Shown here: positions 7,577 to 16,177 of the stretch, piece after piece | How the letters are laid out: each line of letters begins with the position of its first letter | Numbering within the stretch: the stretch's first letter is position 1 | NCBI GenBank assembly: GCA_963608705.1 | Contig: CAVDHB010000002.1 | Coordinates: 1-57,037 of the forward strand | Reading direction: 5' to 3' | Length of the DNA stretch: 57,037 bases | DNA from: CAVDHB01 sp963608705 | GTDB taxonomy: Bacteria > Bacteroidota > Bacteroidia > Bacteroidales > Bacteroidaceae | Translations under genes and position numbers: made by a program | The notes under the pieces: model-generated | The model's input: only the letters and a program-made list of their open reading frames with translations | Database searches by the model: none | What the model was told of the DNA's origin: nothing

Positions 7577-8845
7577 CTAATATTGTATCACTCTCTTTCC
7601 TGCCGCAGTATTTACATCCTCGATGGCTTGGAATGCCCTTTGGCGTACATCCGCCATTCCGAGCTTGGCGTTCTTATATGTATTGTAAAAATCCACGAAC
7701 TCCAGCAGACTGATGTTCCGCTTGCGGTAGTTCTCGTTTACTCCCTCGAACAAGGTTTCTATGTCCACCTTATTATATTCATTGGAAATGGTGGAGATGA
7801 GTTTCATGTTCCGCTGTAGTTTTTCCATTGCCAACGCCAACTCGCTCTTAGCCAGTTGTCTTTTATTATCATACAGATAACGGTCTGCCGCCATCTGTGC
7901 CTTCGCCCTCCGTATGTTACCTTGATTACGGTTGAAGATGGGAATGGAAACGGTTACTCCCACAGCAAAATAATTAGGAAAGTAACCTCCATTGCGGTCG
8001 TATTGTCCGTTGATGTGCAACTCCGGCCAGGCATTAGACTTCTCTACTTTTATCCGGATGGAATCCTCTTTTATCACGCTGGCAGCCTGTTTGAGGTCAG
8101 GACGTGCCTCCATCGCATTGCGCCATTCACTCCAATTGGGAATGACTTCGGCCAATCGGTCTAATCCTTCGTCATTGAATGCGACCACAAGGTTATCTTC
8201 CTCTGGCAAAGAAAGAAAAACCTTCAGCTTGCTTTGCAATTCCTCCGCATTGGAAAGATACTGGTTTTGTTCCTGAGTGAGCGAAAGTAAGAGAGCCTGG
8301 ATACGGGCGGTCTCGATTTTAGAGATGTTACCTTTTTTCTCCTGTGTGATAAGCTGCTGGAGCATTTTCCGCAAGGACACAATCTCGTTCTTGAACATTC
8401 CGATGTTACGTTGTGCGAAATAGAGTGCCACAAAGGTTTTGTGCATCTCTCCCTCCATACGCCTCAATAAGTCAGTGAACTCATACCGTGCGGTCTCTCC
8501 CTTAGCATTGGCCAGTCGCAAGGCGTTGCCATGTTGTCCTGCAATGTAGATAAGCTGGTCTATGGAATACACCTGCTCGCTTTTGCTTCCAAAGTCAAAA
8601 AAGCGGTGATTCAGCCGATTGTATACATTCTCTTGGATGGAGATGACGGGATTGGCGTAGAGTTTAGCCTGTGCGGCCTCCGCATCCATTTCCTTGATTT
8701 TGTACTTGGCCGCCAATGCTTCCAGGTTACGGCTGGCAAAGAGCGAGTCAGCTTCTTCCATCGTGACGGGTACGTCCCTTGCCGAAGCAGCCATACACCA
8801 CAGACAACTCATTAAAATCATTGTCCATTTCTTTCGTTTCATCAT
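7577..8845 (-). CDS. TolC-family outer-membrane efflux channel (CzcC/CusC-like)
   Basis: 422 residues with a Sec signal peptide (ending AASA, mature from about residue 23). Two repeated helical hairpin regions rich in Ala, Gln and Lys are typical of the outer membrane efflux protein family. PVSIQENVYN and the later GVTVSIPIFNRNQGNIRRA are family signatures. It is the first gene of the efflux operon, behind a consensus promoter at 8885-8915. Confidence 0.9.
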   Translation of the reverse strand: MMKRKKWTMILMSCLWCMAASARDVPVTMEEADSLFASRNLEALAAKYKIKEMDAEAAQAKLYANPVISIQENVYNRLNHRFFDFGSKSEQVYSIDQLIYIAGQHGNALRLANAKGETARYEFTDLLRRMEGEMHKTFVALYFAQRNIGMFKNEIVSLRKMLQQLITQEKKGNISKIETARIQALLLSLTQEQNQYLSNAEELQSKLKVFLSLPEEDNLVVAFNDEGLDRLAEVIPNWSEWRNAMEARPDLKQAASVIKEDSIRIKVEKSNAWPELHINGQYDRNGGYFPNYFAVGVTVSIPIFNRNQGNIRRAKAQMAADRYLYDNKRQLAKSELALAMEKLQRNMKLISTISNEYNKVDIETLFEGVNENYRKRNISLLEFVDFYNTYKNAKLGMADVRQRAFQAIEDVNTAAGKRVIQY

Positions 8846-8884
8846 AAAAACAACTTTTCTTTTATTCCTGATATTTCACAGGGA

Positions 8885-8915
8885 CAAAAGTAAGGATGGC
8901 TCTTTAATTGGCAAA
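8885..8915 (-). promoter_or_regulatory. Promoter of the RND efflux operon
   Basis: TTTG (8915-8912), 19 bp, TACTTTTG (8892-8885): a full match to the Bacteroidetes -33/-7 promoter, 40 bp before the TolC-like ATG. The rest of the 8846-9080 gap shows no gene. Confidence 0.75.
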
Positions 8916-9080
8916 ATATAGGCGTACAAGTAAATTTAAAAGAACTTAGAAAAGTATGCTAAAGTTTGAGCATGATAAATTACAGTTTCAGATTGTCAAT
9001 GTTATCGCATACAGTCCGGCACAATGCTCAATTTTATTAAATGTGTAAAGCCGCCCTTTTGCAGGGCAGCAATCGCTCCC

Positions 9081-11690
9081 TTATTTCCCGCTTACGATAC
9101 TCTTTATCTCGTTCAGCTTGTTCAACGCTTCCAACGGGGTGAGGTTGTTCACATCCAAATGTAGAATCTCGTCCCTCACCTGACAGAGTACAGGGTCGTC
9201 CAACTGAAAGAAGCTCAATTGCACCCCTTCTTGCTTGCTAATAGTTTCCGTGGCAGGCTTGCCCAGTCCGTCCCGCTGGGAGTTTCGCTCTAATTTCTGC
9301 AATATCTCATCCGCCCGCTTCACGATGGAAGAAGGCATGCCCGCCATCTTCGCCACATGAATACCAAAGGAATGCTCACTGCCTCCGGCCACCAACTTGC
9401 GCAAGAAGATGACCTTGTTGTTCACTTCCTTCACCGACACATTGAAATTCTTGATGCGGTGATAGGTCTGGGCCATGTCGTTCAGCTCATGGTAATGGGT
9501 GGCAAACAGCGTCTTGGCCTTCCCCTTCTTATTTTCATGAATGTATTCCACGATTGCCCAAGCGATAGAGATACCATCGTAAGTAGAAGTGCCTCGTCCC
9601 AACTCGTCAAACAGCACCAGACTATGGGAAGAAAGGTTGTTCAAGATATTGGCGGCTTCCGTCATCTCTACCATGAACGTGGACTCCCCTACCGAAATAT
9701 TGTCACTGGCTCCTACACGGGTGAATATCTTGTCCACCATGCCGATACGGGCACTCTCCGCCGGTACGAAACAACCTATCTGCGCCATCAAGGTGATAAG
9801 TGCCGTCTGACGGAGCAAGGCGGACTTTCCGGCCATGTTCGGCCCTGTGATGATGAGAATCTGCTGAGTCTCATTGTCCAAATACACATCGTTGGCGATG
9901 TAAGGCTCTCCTGGAGGAAGCTGGCGTTCAATCACCGGATGCCTTCCCTGCTTGATATCTATCACGTCAGTATCGTCCACCACCGGACGCACATAACGAT
10001 TCTCCAACGACACATTGGCAAAGGCTTGCAGACAATCAAGCCGAGCCACCAAGTTAGCGTCCACTTGAATGTCAGGAATATAGTCCGCCAACTCCATCAC
10101 CAAGTCATTATAGAGTTTGGTCTCCAAGACTAAGATTTTATCTTCGGCTCCCAAAATCTTCTCCTCATACTCTTTCAGCTCGGCGGTAATATACCGTTCG
10201 GCGTTCACCAATGTTTGCTTTCGAATCCAGTCCTGCGGCACTTTGTCCTTGTAAGTGTTTCGTACCTCTATATAATAGCCGAACACACTGTTGTAGCCAA
10301 TCTTCAAGGACGGAATACCTGTAGCCTCACATTCCCGTTCTTGCACTTTCAGCAAGTAGTCTTTTCCCGAGAAAGCGATTTGCCGCAAGTTGTCCAGTTC
10401 CTCACTCACTCCGTCGGCAATAACTCCTCCCTTATTAATCAAATAAGGAGGATCGGGTTTGATATCTTTGGCTATCAACTCCTTCGCCGCCGTACACAAG
10501 TGCAGCAGGTTGCCTAATTTAGCCAAGGAGGGTTCCTGCACTTTCTCGCAAGCGGACTTTATCACGGAAATAGCCTCCAACGCATTCTTCAGTTGCACCA
10601 ACTCACGAGGAGAGACCCGATTGACCGCCACTTTAGAGAGAATACGTTCCAAATCACCGATATTATGCAACTGGTCAGATATCTGTTCTCTTAAGTCCGG
10701 CTCCTTGAAGAAATACTCCACAATGCCCAACCGTTCTTGTATGGGCTTCAATTCTTTCAACGGGAAAAGCAGCCAACGCCGCAACATCCTCGCTCCCATG
10801 GCGCAAATCGTGCGATCAAGCACGGCTAACAAGCTGTTTCCCCCGGCGTTCATGGAGGAGACTAACTCCAGACTGCGCACAGTAAAACTGTCCAGACGCA
10901 CGAACCGTTCTTCCTCTATCCTCGACAAAGAAGTAATATGGCCGACATGAGTGTGCTGCGTCAGTTCAAGATACGTCAGAATGGCGCCAGAAGCGATGAC
11001 CCCTAATTTCAGATGGTCCACACCGAAGCCTTTCAGGCTTTGTACCTCGAAATGTTTCAAGAGCTTATCCTTAGAGGTCGCCTCAGAAAACACCCAATCG
11101 TCCAACTCGTAGGTGTAGAACTTCGTGCCAAACCACTTCTCGAACAACGGCTTCTTCCCTCTTTCAAAGATTACCTCCTTGGGGGCAAAATTCCCTAAGA
11201 GCTTGTCCACGTATTCAAAAGACCCTTCTGAAGTCAGAAACTCGCCGGTCGATATATCAAGAAACGCCACTCCACACTTATCCTTGTTGAAATACAACGA
11301 GGCAAGGAAGTTGTTCTCCTTGTAATTCAATACATTGTCATCAATGGCCACTCCGGGTGTTACCAATTCCGTGATACCTCTTTTAACTAACTTCTTTGTC
11401 AGCTTCGGGTCTTCCAGCTGGTCGCAGATAGCCACTCGCTTTCCTGCCCGAATCAGTTTGGGAAGATACGTGTCCAGCGCATGATGCGGAAAGCCCGCCA
11501 TCTCCGTAGTGGTGCTTCCGCCGTTGCTGCGTTTGGTTAAGGTAATACCCAAGATAGCGGATGCGGTGATAGCGTCCTCACAATATGTCTCGTAAAAGTC
11601 TCCACAACGGAACAGCATCAAGGCATCGGGGTGTTTCGCCTTCAAGTCATGAAACTGTTGCATCATCGGAGTAAGTGCTGATTTGGCCAT
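9081..11690 (-). CDS. mutS: DNA mismatch repair protein MutS
   Basis: 869 residues from the ATG at 11690 (MAKSALTPMMQQF). The mismatch-recognition motif GDFYE is near residue 30, the Walker A motif GPNMAGKS near residue 615, with the ABC-type DELGRGTST motif following. It recognises mismatches and loops and recruits MutL. The open frame continues upstream through tRNA-Val, but that extension is not protein: the promoter at 11716 lies within it. It is transcribed in the same direction as the tRNA. Confidence 0.97.
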   Translation of the reverse strand: MAKSALTPMMQQFHDLKAKHPDALMLFRCGDFYETYCEDAITASAILGITLTKRSNGGSTTTEMAGFPHHALDTYLPKLIRAGKRVAICDQLEDPKLTKKLVKRGITELVTPGVAIDDNVLNYKENNFLASLYFNKDKCGVAFLDISTGEFLTSEGSFEYVDKLLGNFAPKEVIFERGKKPLFEKWFGTKFYTYELDDWVFSEATSKDKLLKHFEVQSLKGFGVDHLKLGVIASGAILTYLELTQHTHVGHITSLSRIEEERFVRLDSFTVRSLELVSSMNAGGNSLLAVLDRTICAMGARMLRRWLLFPLKELKPIQERLGIVEYFFKEPDLREQISDQLHNIGDLERILSKVAVNRVSPRELVQLKNALEAISVIKSACEKVQEPSLAKLGNLLHLCTAAKELIAKDIKPDPPYLINKGGVIADGVSEELDNLRQIAFSGKDYLLKVQERECEATGIPSLKIGYNSVFGYYIEVRNTYKDKVPQDWIRKQTLVNAERYITAELKEYEEKILGAEDKILVLETKLYNDLVMELADYIPDIQVDANLVARLDCLQAFANVSLENRYVRPVVDDTDVIDIKQGRHPVIERQLPPGEPYIANDVYLDNETQQILIITGPNMAGKSALLRQTALITLMAQIGCFVPAESARIGMVDKIFTRVGASDNISVGESTFMVEMTEAANILNNLSSHSLVLFDELGRGTSTYDGISIAWAIVEYIHENKKGKAKTLFATHYHELNDMAQTYHRIKNFNVSVKEVNNKVIFLRKLVAGGSEHSFGIHVAKMAGMPSSIVKRADEILQKLERNSQRDGLGKPATETISKQEGVQLSFFQLDDPVLCQVRDEILHLDVNNLTPLEALNKLNEIKSIVSGK

Positions 11691-11715
11691 GGTGTGTATT
11701 CTTTGAATCGGGATG

Positions 11716-11723
11716 CAAAGGTA
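11716..11723 (-). promoter_or_regulatory. -7 box (TACCTTTG) of mutS
   Basis: TACCTTTG lies 25 bp before the mutS ATG; the expected -33 position is T-rich without a clean TTTG. Confidence 0.5.
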
Positions 11724-11782
11724 CAAAAAACGTGGGAAAATAAAAAAGACTTCCCTTTCGAGAAGTCCTTTAATGGAAGAGG

Positions 11783-11857
11783 TGGGCGTTGACGGATTCG
11801 AACCGCCGACCCTCTGCTTGTAAGGCAGATGCTCTGAACCAGCTGAGCTAAACGCCC
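11783..11857 (-). tRNA. tRNA-Val (anticodon TAC)
   Basis: A full cloverleaf can be drawn: acceptor GGGCGTT/AACGCCC, D-arm GCTC/GAGC, anticodon stem TCTGC/GCAGA with loop CTTACAA (anticodon TAC), and T-loop TTCGAAT. The discriminator base is A. The genome does not encode the full CCA (the bases after A are CCTC), so the tail is added after transcription. Confidence 0.97.
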
Positions 11858-11891
11858 TCACCTATCGTTAGTGATTTTTGAATTGCGGATG

Positions 11892-11923
11892 CAAAGGTAA
11901 GGCTTTTTATATTATCCTCCAAA
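11892..11923 (-). promoter_or_regulatory. Promoter of tRNA-Val
   Basis: TTTG (11923-11920), 20 bp, TACCTTTG (11899-11892), ending 34 bp before the mature tRNA 5' end. Confidence 0.65.
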
Positions 11924-12030
11924 TATTACAGCTGTTTTTTCTCTGTCATACCGCTATTCATACAGAAATTACGTCCTCCTTTTAATAGCCCAGCCCTAAC
12001 GAGCCATTTAAAAGGAGGACGCTCAGTTGA

Positions 12031-14208
12031 TTACTTTGCCATCAATTCTATCACATGGCTTTTCCCTTCATCACTGGTCAGCACGGGAATACCTATCTTC
12101 ATGAGGTAATCTCCCGTATAGATTCCGCTCACCCCTTTCTGGCCACCCAGCAGATTCAACTCTTTAAGCTCATACTGTTTATTCGGGTCAAGTCCTTGCA
12201 AACGCACGTGAGGCAGAGGCTCATGATAGCGTGGATGCAAATCGTAGGCAAAGAGCACCGCACGGGTCTTGTCCTTGCTCACATAGTTGAGTGCGGCATG
12301 GTTGGTCTCGTAAGGAGAGATGAGACGGTAGAGGTCTCCGTCAAGTATCACCGGTTTCAGACGGTTGAAGTTACGTACCCCTTCACGACACAAAGCCAAG
12401 TTCTCTTTACTCATACCGTCAAGATTGATGTCGAAACCCAACTTGCATGAGCTTGCCACGTCTAACCTGAACTTCACGCTGGCATCCTTGTTCCAGTCAG
12501 TCACATGAGCGCCCATCGCTTTTGCGGGGAAGAACTTCGACATACTCCACTGTATGTACAGCCTTTCAAACGGGTCGGTATCATCCGAACACCAGAACTC
12601 CGTGAAGTACTTCAACGCCTCGTAGTCGCACCGTGCACCGCCACCTGAGCAGAGCATCATGGGCAGTTGCGGATATTTCGCTTTGATTCGATCAAGCACT
12701 TTGTACAGCCCACGCACATAGTCTATGTACAACCTGCCCTGCTCCTGCTTCAGATAGGGCGAGTGGATGTTGGTTATCGGGCTGTTGCAGTCCCACTTGA
12801 AGTAGGCTATGTCGGGATTCTCGGTCATCAGACGGTCAACTACATTGAACACATAGTCCTGCACTTCAGGATTGGCAAGGTCGAGAACGAGTTGGTTACG
12901 GTAATAGTAGGCATCACGGTTTGGCAGCTTTATCGCCCAGTCGGGATGCTTCTCAAACAGCTCACTCTTTGGGCTGATCATCTCAGGCTCTATCCACAAT
13001 CCGAACTTCACACCTGTTTTCTTGGCTGCGGCGGTAAGAGCACTGATGCCATGAGGTAGTTTGTCGCTGATAGGCATCCAGTCGCCGAGTGAAGAATTGT
13101 CCTTATTGCGTGGATATTTGCCACCGTACCATCCGTCATCGAGCAGGAACATATCTACTCCGAGGTCTTTTGCCTCCTTGATAAGGGTAATCAGTTTCTT
13201 TTCATTGAACTTAAAGCCCGTGTTCTCCCAGTTGTTCAGCAGGGTCATACGGTTGCCCTCACCGTCTTTCAGTTGGTACCGGCGAGCCCAATCGTGCAGG
13301 TTTCGGCTGGCAAAGCCTGTACCTTTGTCACTCAATGTGAAGATGAACTCCGGTGTATTCAACACTTCTCCCGCCTTCAGACGATAGTTGGAAGCATACG
13401 GATTGATACCGGGAATCACACGCAATCCGCCCACATTGTCCACCTCAAAAGTGCAGTTAAAATTACCCGTCCATCCGATAGTGCCGAGCATCACACGTCC
13501 TTCGTTCTCCTTGGCCGGAGCGTTTAATCCTAATTCAAAGAAGGGTTCGCTCTGCATGGCGGCACGTGCGCCGAGCTTCGTATCAATGACTTTCTTACCA
13601 AAGGTCAGCTCTTGGGTGGCAGGAAAAGCCTCACGCGCCCAATCTCCGTGGTAGTGAGTGAGGAAATACTTTGCCTCGTTGAAGTAGAGCATCGTGCTTC
13701 CAAACCTCCAAAGCGTAATGTCGGCAGGTTCATGATGACTTATCTCACTCCAGACTTTTATCACATTCTCCTTCTGATACGCCACATAGTGCAGCGTGAC
13801 GTTGAAGGCGTACTTGTCATCGGCAAGTTTGATGACAGTTTCCGTACCGCCTTTCACGGCACGGGTCTCATCTCCTTTATAATAAAGGTAGGTAGTCTGG
13901 TTACCGTCATAATGCGTCACGGCTATGGCAGGCTCAAAGAAATCTTCACCGCCCGATGCCATGTACGCCTCATGACCACGCTGACTCACGCTGGCATCCG
14001 ACCCTGCGTAAACTGCCCAGTCAAGGCTTTCGGCATCTGACGTGTTAAGCAGCTTGTCACCAAGATAGGTCTGATACAGCCGTCCATGCTCATTTACCTT
14101 CAGCACAAGTTCGGTCTTATCAGTACTGATGCGTATGGTCTTGGTGTTTGCCGCCGTCATTCCGAGGGCTATGAATAAAGCCATGAATATAAGAATATAT
14201 CTTTTCAT
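12031..14208 (-). CDS. Exported alpha-galactosidase, GH36
   Basis: 725 residues with a Sec signal (FMALFIALGMTAA). The (beta/alpha)8 barrel shows LLDDGWYGG, FGLWIEPEMIS, the nucleophile motif YFKWDCN (Asp near residue 473) and the acid/base motif WCSDDTDPFER (near 540), all GH36 signatures. It should remove alpha-1,6-galactose from melibiose, raffinose or stachyose. It starts 5 bp after the GH32 stop and is the last gene of the operon, so the two enzymes together would cut both ends of raffinose. Confidence 0.93.
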   Translation of the reverse strand: MKRYILIFMALFIALGMTAANTKTIRISTDKTELVLKVNEHGRLYQTYLGDKLLNTSDAESLDWAVYAGSDASVSQRGHEAYMASGGEDFFEPAIAVTHYDGNQTTYLYYKGDETRAVKGGTETVIKLADDKYAFNVTLHYVAYQKENVIKVWSEISHHEPADITLWRFGSTMLYFNEAKYFLTHYHGDWAREAFPATQELTFGKKVIDTKLGARAAMQSEPFFELGLNAPAKENEGRVMLGTIGWTGNFNCTFEVDNVGGLRVIPGINPYASNYRLKAGEVLNTPEFIFTLSDKGTGFASRNLHDWARRYQLKDGEGNRMTLLNNWENTGFKFNEKKLITLIKEAKDLGVDMFLLDDGWYGGKYPRNKDNSSLGDWMPISDKLPHGISALTAAAKKTGVKFGLWIEPEMISPKSELFEKHPDWAIKLPNRDAYYYRNQLVLDLANPEVQDYVFNVVDRLMTENPDIAYFKWDCNSPITNIHSPYLKQEQGRLYIDYVRGLYKVLDRIKAKYPQLPMMLCSGGGARCDYEALKYFTEFWCSDDTDPFERLYIQWSMSKFFPAKAMGAHVTDWNKDASVKFRLDVASSCKLGFDINLDGMSKENLALCREGVRNFNRLKPVILDGDLYRLISPYETNHAALNYVSKDKTRAVLFAYDLHPRYHEPLPHVRLQGLDPNKQYELKELNLLGGQKGVSGIYTGDYLMKIGIPVLTSDEGKSHVIELMAK

Positions 14209-14213
14209 GATGC

Positions 14214-16118
14214 TTACAGACTAATTTTGTGAACCTTGATGTGACTGAATGTAGCCTTTCCGTCGTGGGTATAGAGCTTGAAAGAGTCGTAAGGTACGGT
14301 GGGGAAAATGAGGTTGGTCATGGCGATACGACCACCATCGACGAATATCTCCACGGAACATTTATCCACAAAGATATCCACATGGTATGTCTTACCCTCA
14401 CACAGGTTGAGCGGTGCCCACGTTCCAAGGGCGAAATCGTTCTGGTAATTGACCGCATTCCTCATTCGCAGAGGCTGCAAACCTTTCGCCTTGTCAGCCT
14501 CATCAGCCTTCTTCTCAATGTCATGCACAGAGGAACGGTTTCCGAAATCAGTCAATCCGCTCTTGGTCCGATCCATCACAATGCGTCCAGCCTTCATATC
14601 TATATAAATGAGTGATTTCTCACCCTTGGCGTTATACAACTCAATGCCCGCCAAGCCGTTGGCAGAAGGAGTGATGTCCGCCTCTACTTCGTAGGCACCG
14701 TTCATACCCTTGGTGATATCCTTATAGTCCTTTTCCGCTTTGACCGTTACGTTGTCAATACTCTTTGTATCCTGTCTGAGCGCAAGAATCTCCTTCGTCA
14801 CATTAGCCGCCACGTAGTATTTTCCATCCTTGGTGTACAGCGAGAGTTCACGAGGCAAGCCGTTTGCACCACGATACTGCTTGATGGGAGTTACATTGGC
14901 ATACTGCCAATTGCTCATCCACGGCAAAGCGACCACCCGGTCGCCTGTGTTGGAGAAACACACAGTGGCATAGTGGTCTTTTCCATAGTCAAGCCATTTC
15001 GCCACATGGGGGTTGTCCAGACATGTGAATGTCTTCCCGTCAAAATCACCGACAAAGTACTCTGTGGCACTACCACCGAACAAGCAGCCAGGATTGACAT
15101 TCATCAACATGACGTATTTTTTATTATTCGGATCACCGTTAACAGGCAACTGCACGAAGTCGGGACACTCATACTGGCTGGGCTGTGCACCGAAACCACG
15201 TCCGAAGCCACTGACATACTCCCACTTCTTCAAGTCGTTTGAACGATAGAAACGCATCTCCTTGTCTGCCGAAACAATCATATACCAAGCCTTTGCTGGC
15301 TCATACCAGAACACTTTCGGGTCACGGAAATCTTTCAAACCATCGAACGGACGCAGCACTGGGTTTCCTTCATACTTGGTAAACGTGCGCCCATTATCCG
15401 TACTGTAGGCCATGCACTGTATCTGTCCATTCTTATCGCTGGCCGAAGTGTACAAGGCTATGATAGCTCCCTTGCCATAGCCGGCGGTATTATCCTTGTC
15501 CACCACCGAACTGCCGGAAAAGATTTGCCCGAGTGTGTCGCGTGCGATGGCTGGCTGAAGCTCCTGCCAGTGTGCTAAGTCACGGCTCACGGAATGCCCC
15601 CAGTGCATGTTTCCCCACTTCGAGCCGTAGGGGTTGTACTGGTAGTACAAATGATACTCGCCATCCTTATACACCATCCCGTTGGCATCGTTCATCCATC
15701 CGTAAGAAGGAGTATGGTGATAGAGCGGACGATAGTAGTCGGTATTCTTCACACTCCAAGTGTCCGACATCCGAATGTCCTTTAATGCCAAATTCTCAGG
15801 ATTCACGTTGAGCAGTTTCACTCTGGCTGTCTTACCCTTTCCGACAAAAAAGGGAACTTTGTAGTCCACACGATGTTGTGCCAACCGAATGTCCATCCAT
15901 GTGTCAGCCGGAGAGCCTGTGTCCAGCAACACTTTCGCCTCGTCTTTGTCCTCCTCAATAGGAAGAATCAGGTATTTTTTAGGATTCGTGATATTCAATA
16001 TAGTGGTGTCGCCTTTCTGCTCCACTTTTATCACTTGAGCTGTGGCAGGTATTACCGTCGTTGCAAGCAAGGCGGCCATAGTCGTTGTTATCAGTTTGTG
16101 ACTCATAGTTTGATTCAT
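14214..16118 (-). CDS. Exported GH32 beta-fructosidase (fructan/sucrose hydrolase)
   Basis: 634 residues from the ATG at 16118 (MNQTMSHKLITTTMAALL, signal peptide to ATAQ); an upstream ATG at 16172 would add 18 charged residues before the signal and is less likely. GH32 motifs: WMNDANG (nucleophile Asp, near 140; Ala replaces the usual Pro), FRDPK (transition-state Asp, near 264), ECPDF (acid/base Glu, near 315), and a C-terminal beta-sandwich. It should cut beta-linked fructose from sucrose, raffinose or fructans. A domain before the catalytic fold (residues 25-115) is present as in other Bacteroides GH32 enzymes. Confidence 0.92.
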   Translation of the reverse strand: MNQTMSHKLITTTMAALLATTVIPATAQVIKVEQKGDTTILNITNPKKYLILPIEEDKDEAKVLLDTGSPADTWMDIRLAQHRVDYKVPFFVGKGKTARVKLLNVNPENLALKDIRMSDTWSVKNTDYYRPLYHHTPSYGWMNDANGMVYKDGEYHLYYQYNPYGSKWGNMHWGHSVSRDLAHWQELQPAIARDTLGQIFSGSSVVDKDNTAGYGKGAIIALYTSASDKNGQIQCMAYSTDNGRTFTKYEGNPVLRPFDGLKDFRDPKVFWYEPAKAWYMIVSADKEMRFYRSNDLKKWEYVSGFGRGFGAQPSQYECPDFVQLPVNGDPNNKKYVMLMNVNPGCLFGGSATEYFVGDFDGKTFTCLDNPHVAKWLDYGKDHYATVCFSNTGDRVVALPWMSNWQYANVTPIKQYRGANGLPRELSLYTKDGKYYVAANVTKEILALRQDTKSIDNVTVKAEKDYKDITKGMNGAYEVEADITPSANGLAGIELYNAKGEKSLIYIDMKAGRIVMDRTKSGLTDFGNRSSVHDIEKKADEADKAKGLQPLRMRNAVNYQNDFALGTWAPLNLCEGKTYHVDIFVDKCSVEIFVDGGRIAMTNLIFPTVPYDSFKLYTHDGKATFSHIKVHKISL

Positions 16119-16177
16119 CTTTTCGTTGTTATTTTTATTGTAAGTTTTCTTTCCTGTAAAGGGTATCTTCATAGATC

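Noticed and set aside
11691..11861. Reading frame extending MutS upstream through tRNA-Val
   Set aside because: The extension is antisense-free tRNA sequence and crosses the -7 box at 11716; MutS proteins start at MAKSALTPMM.
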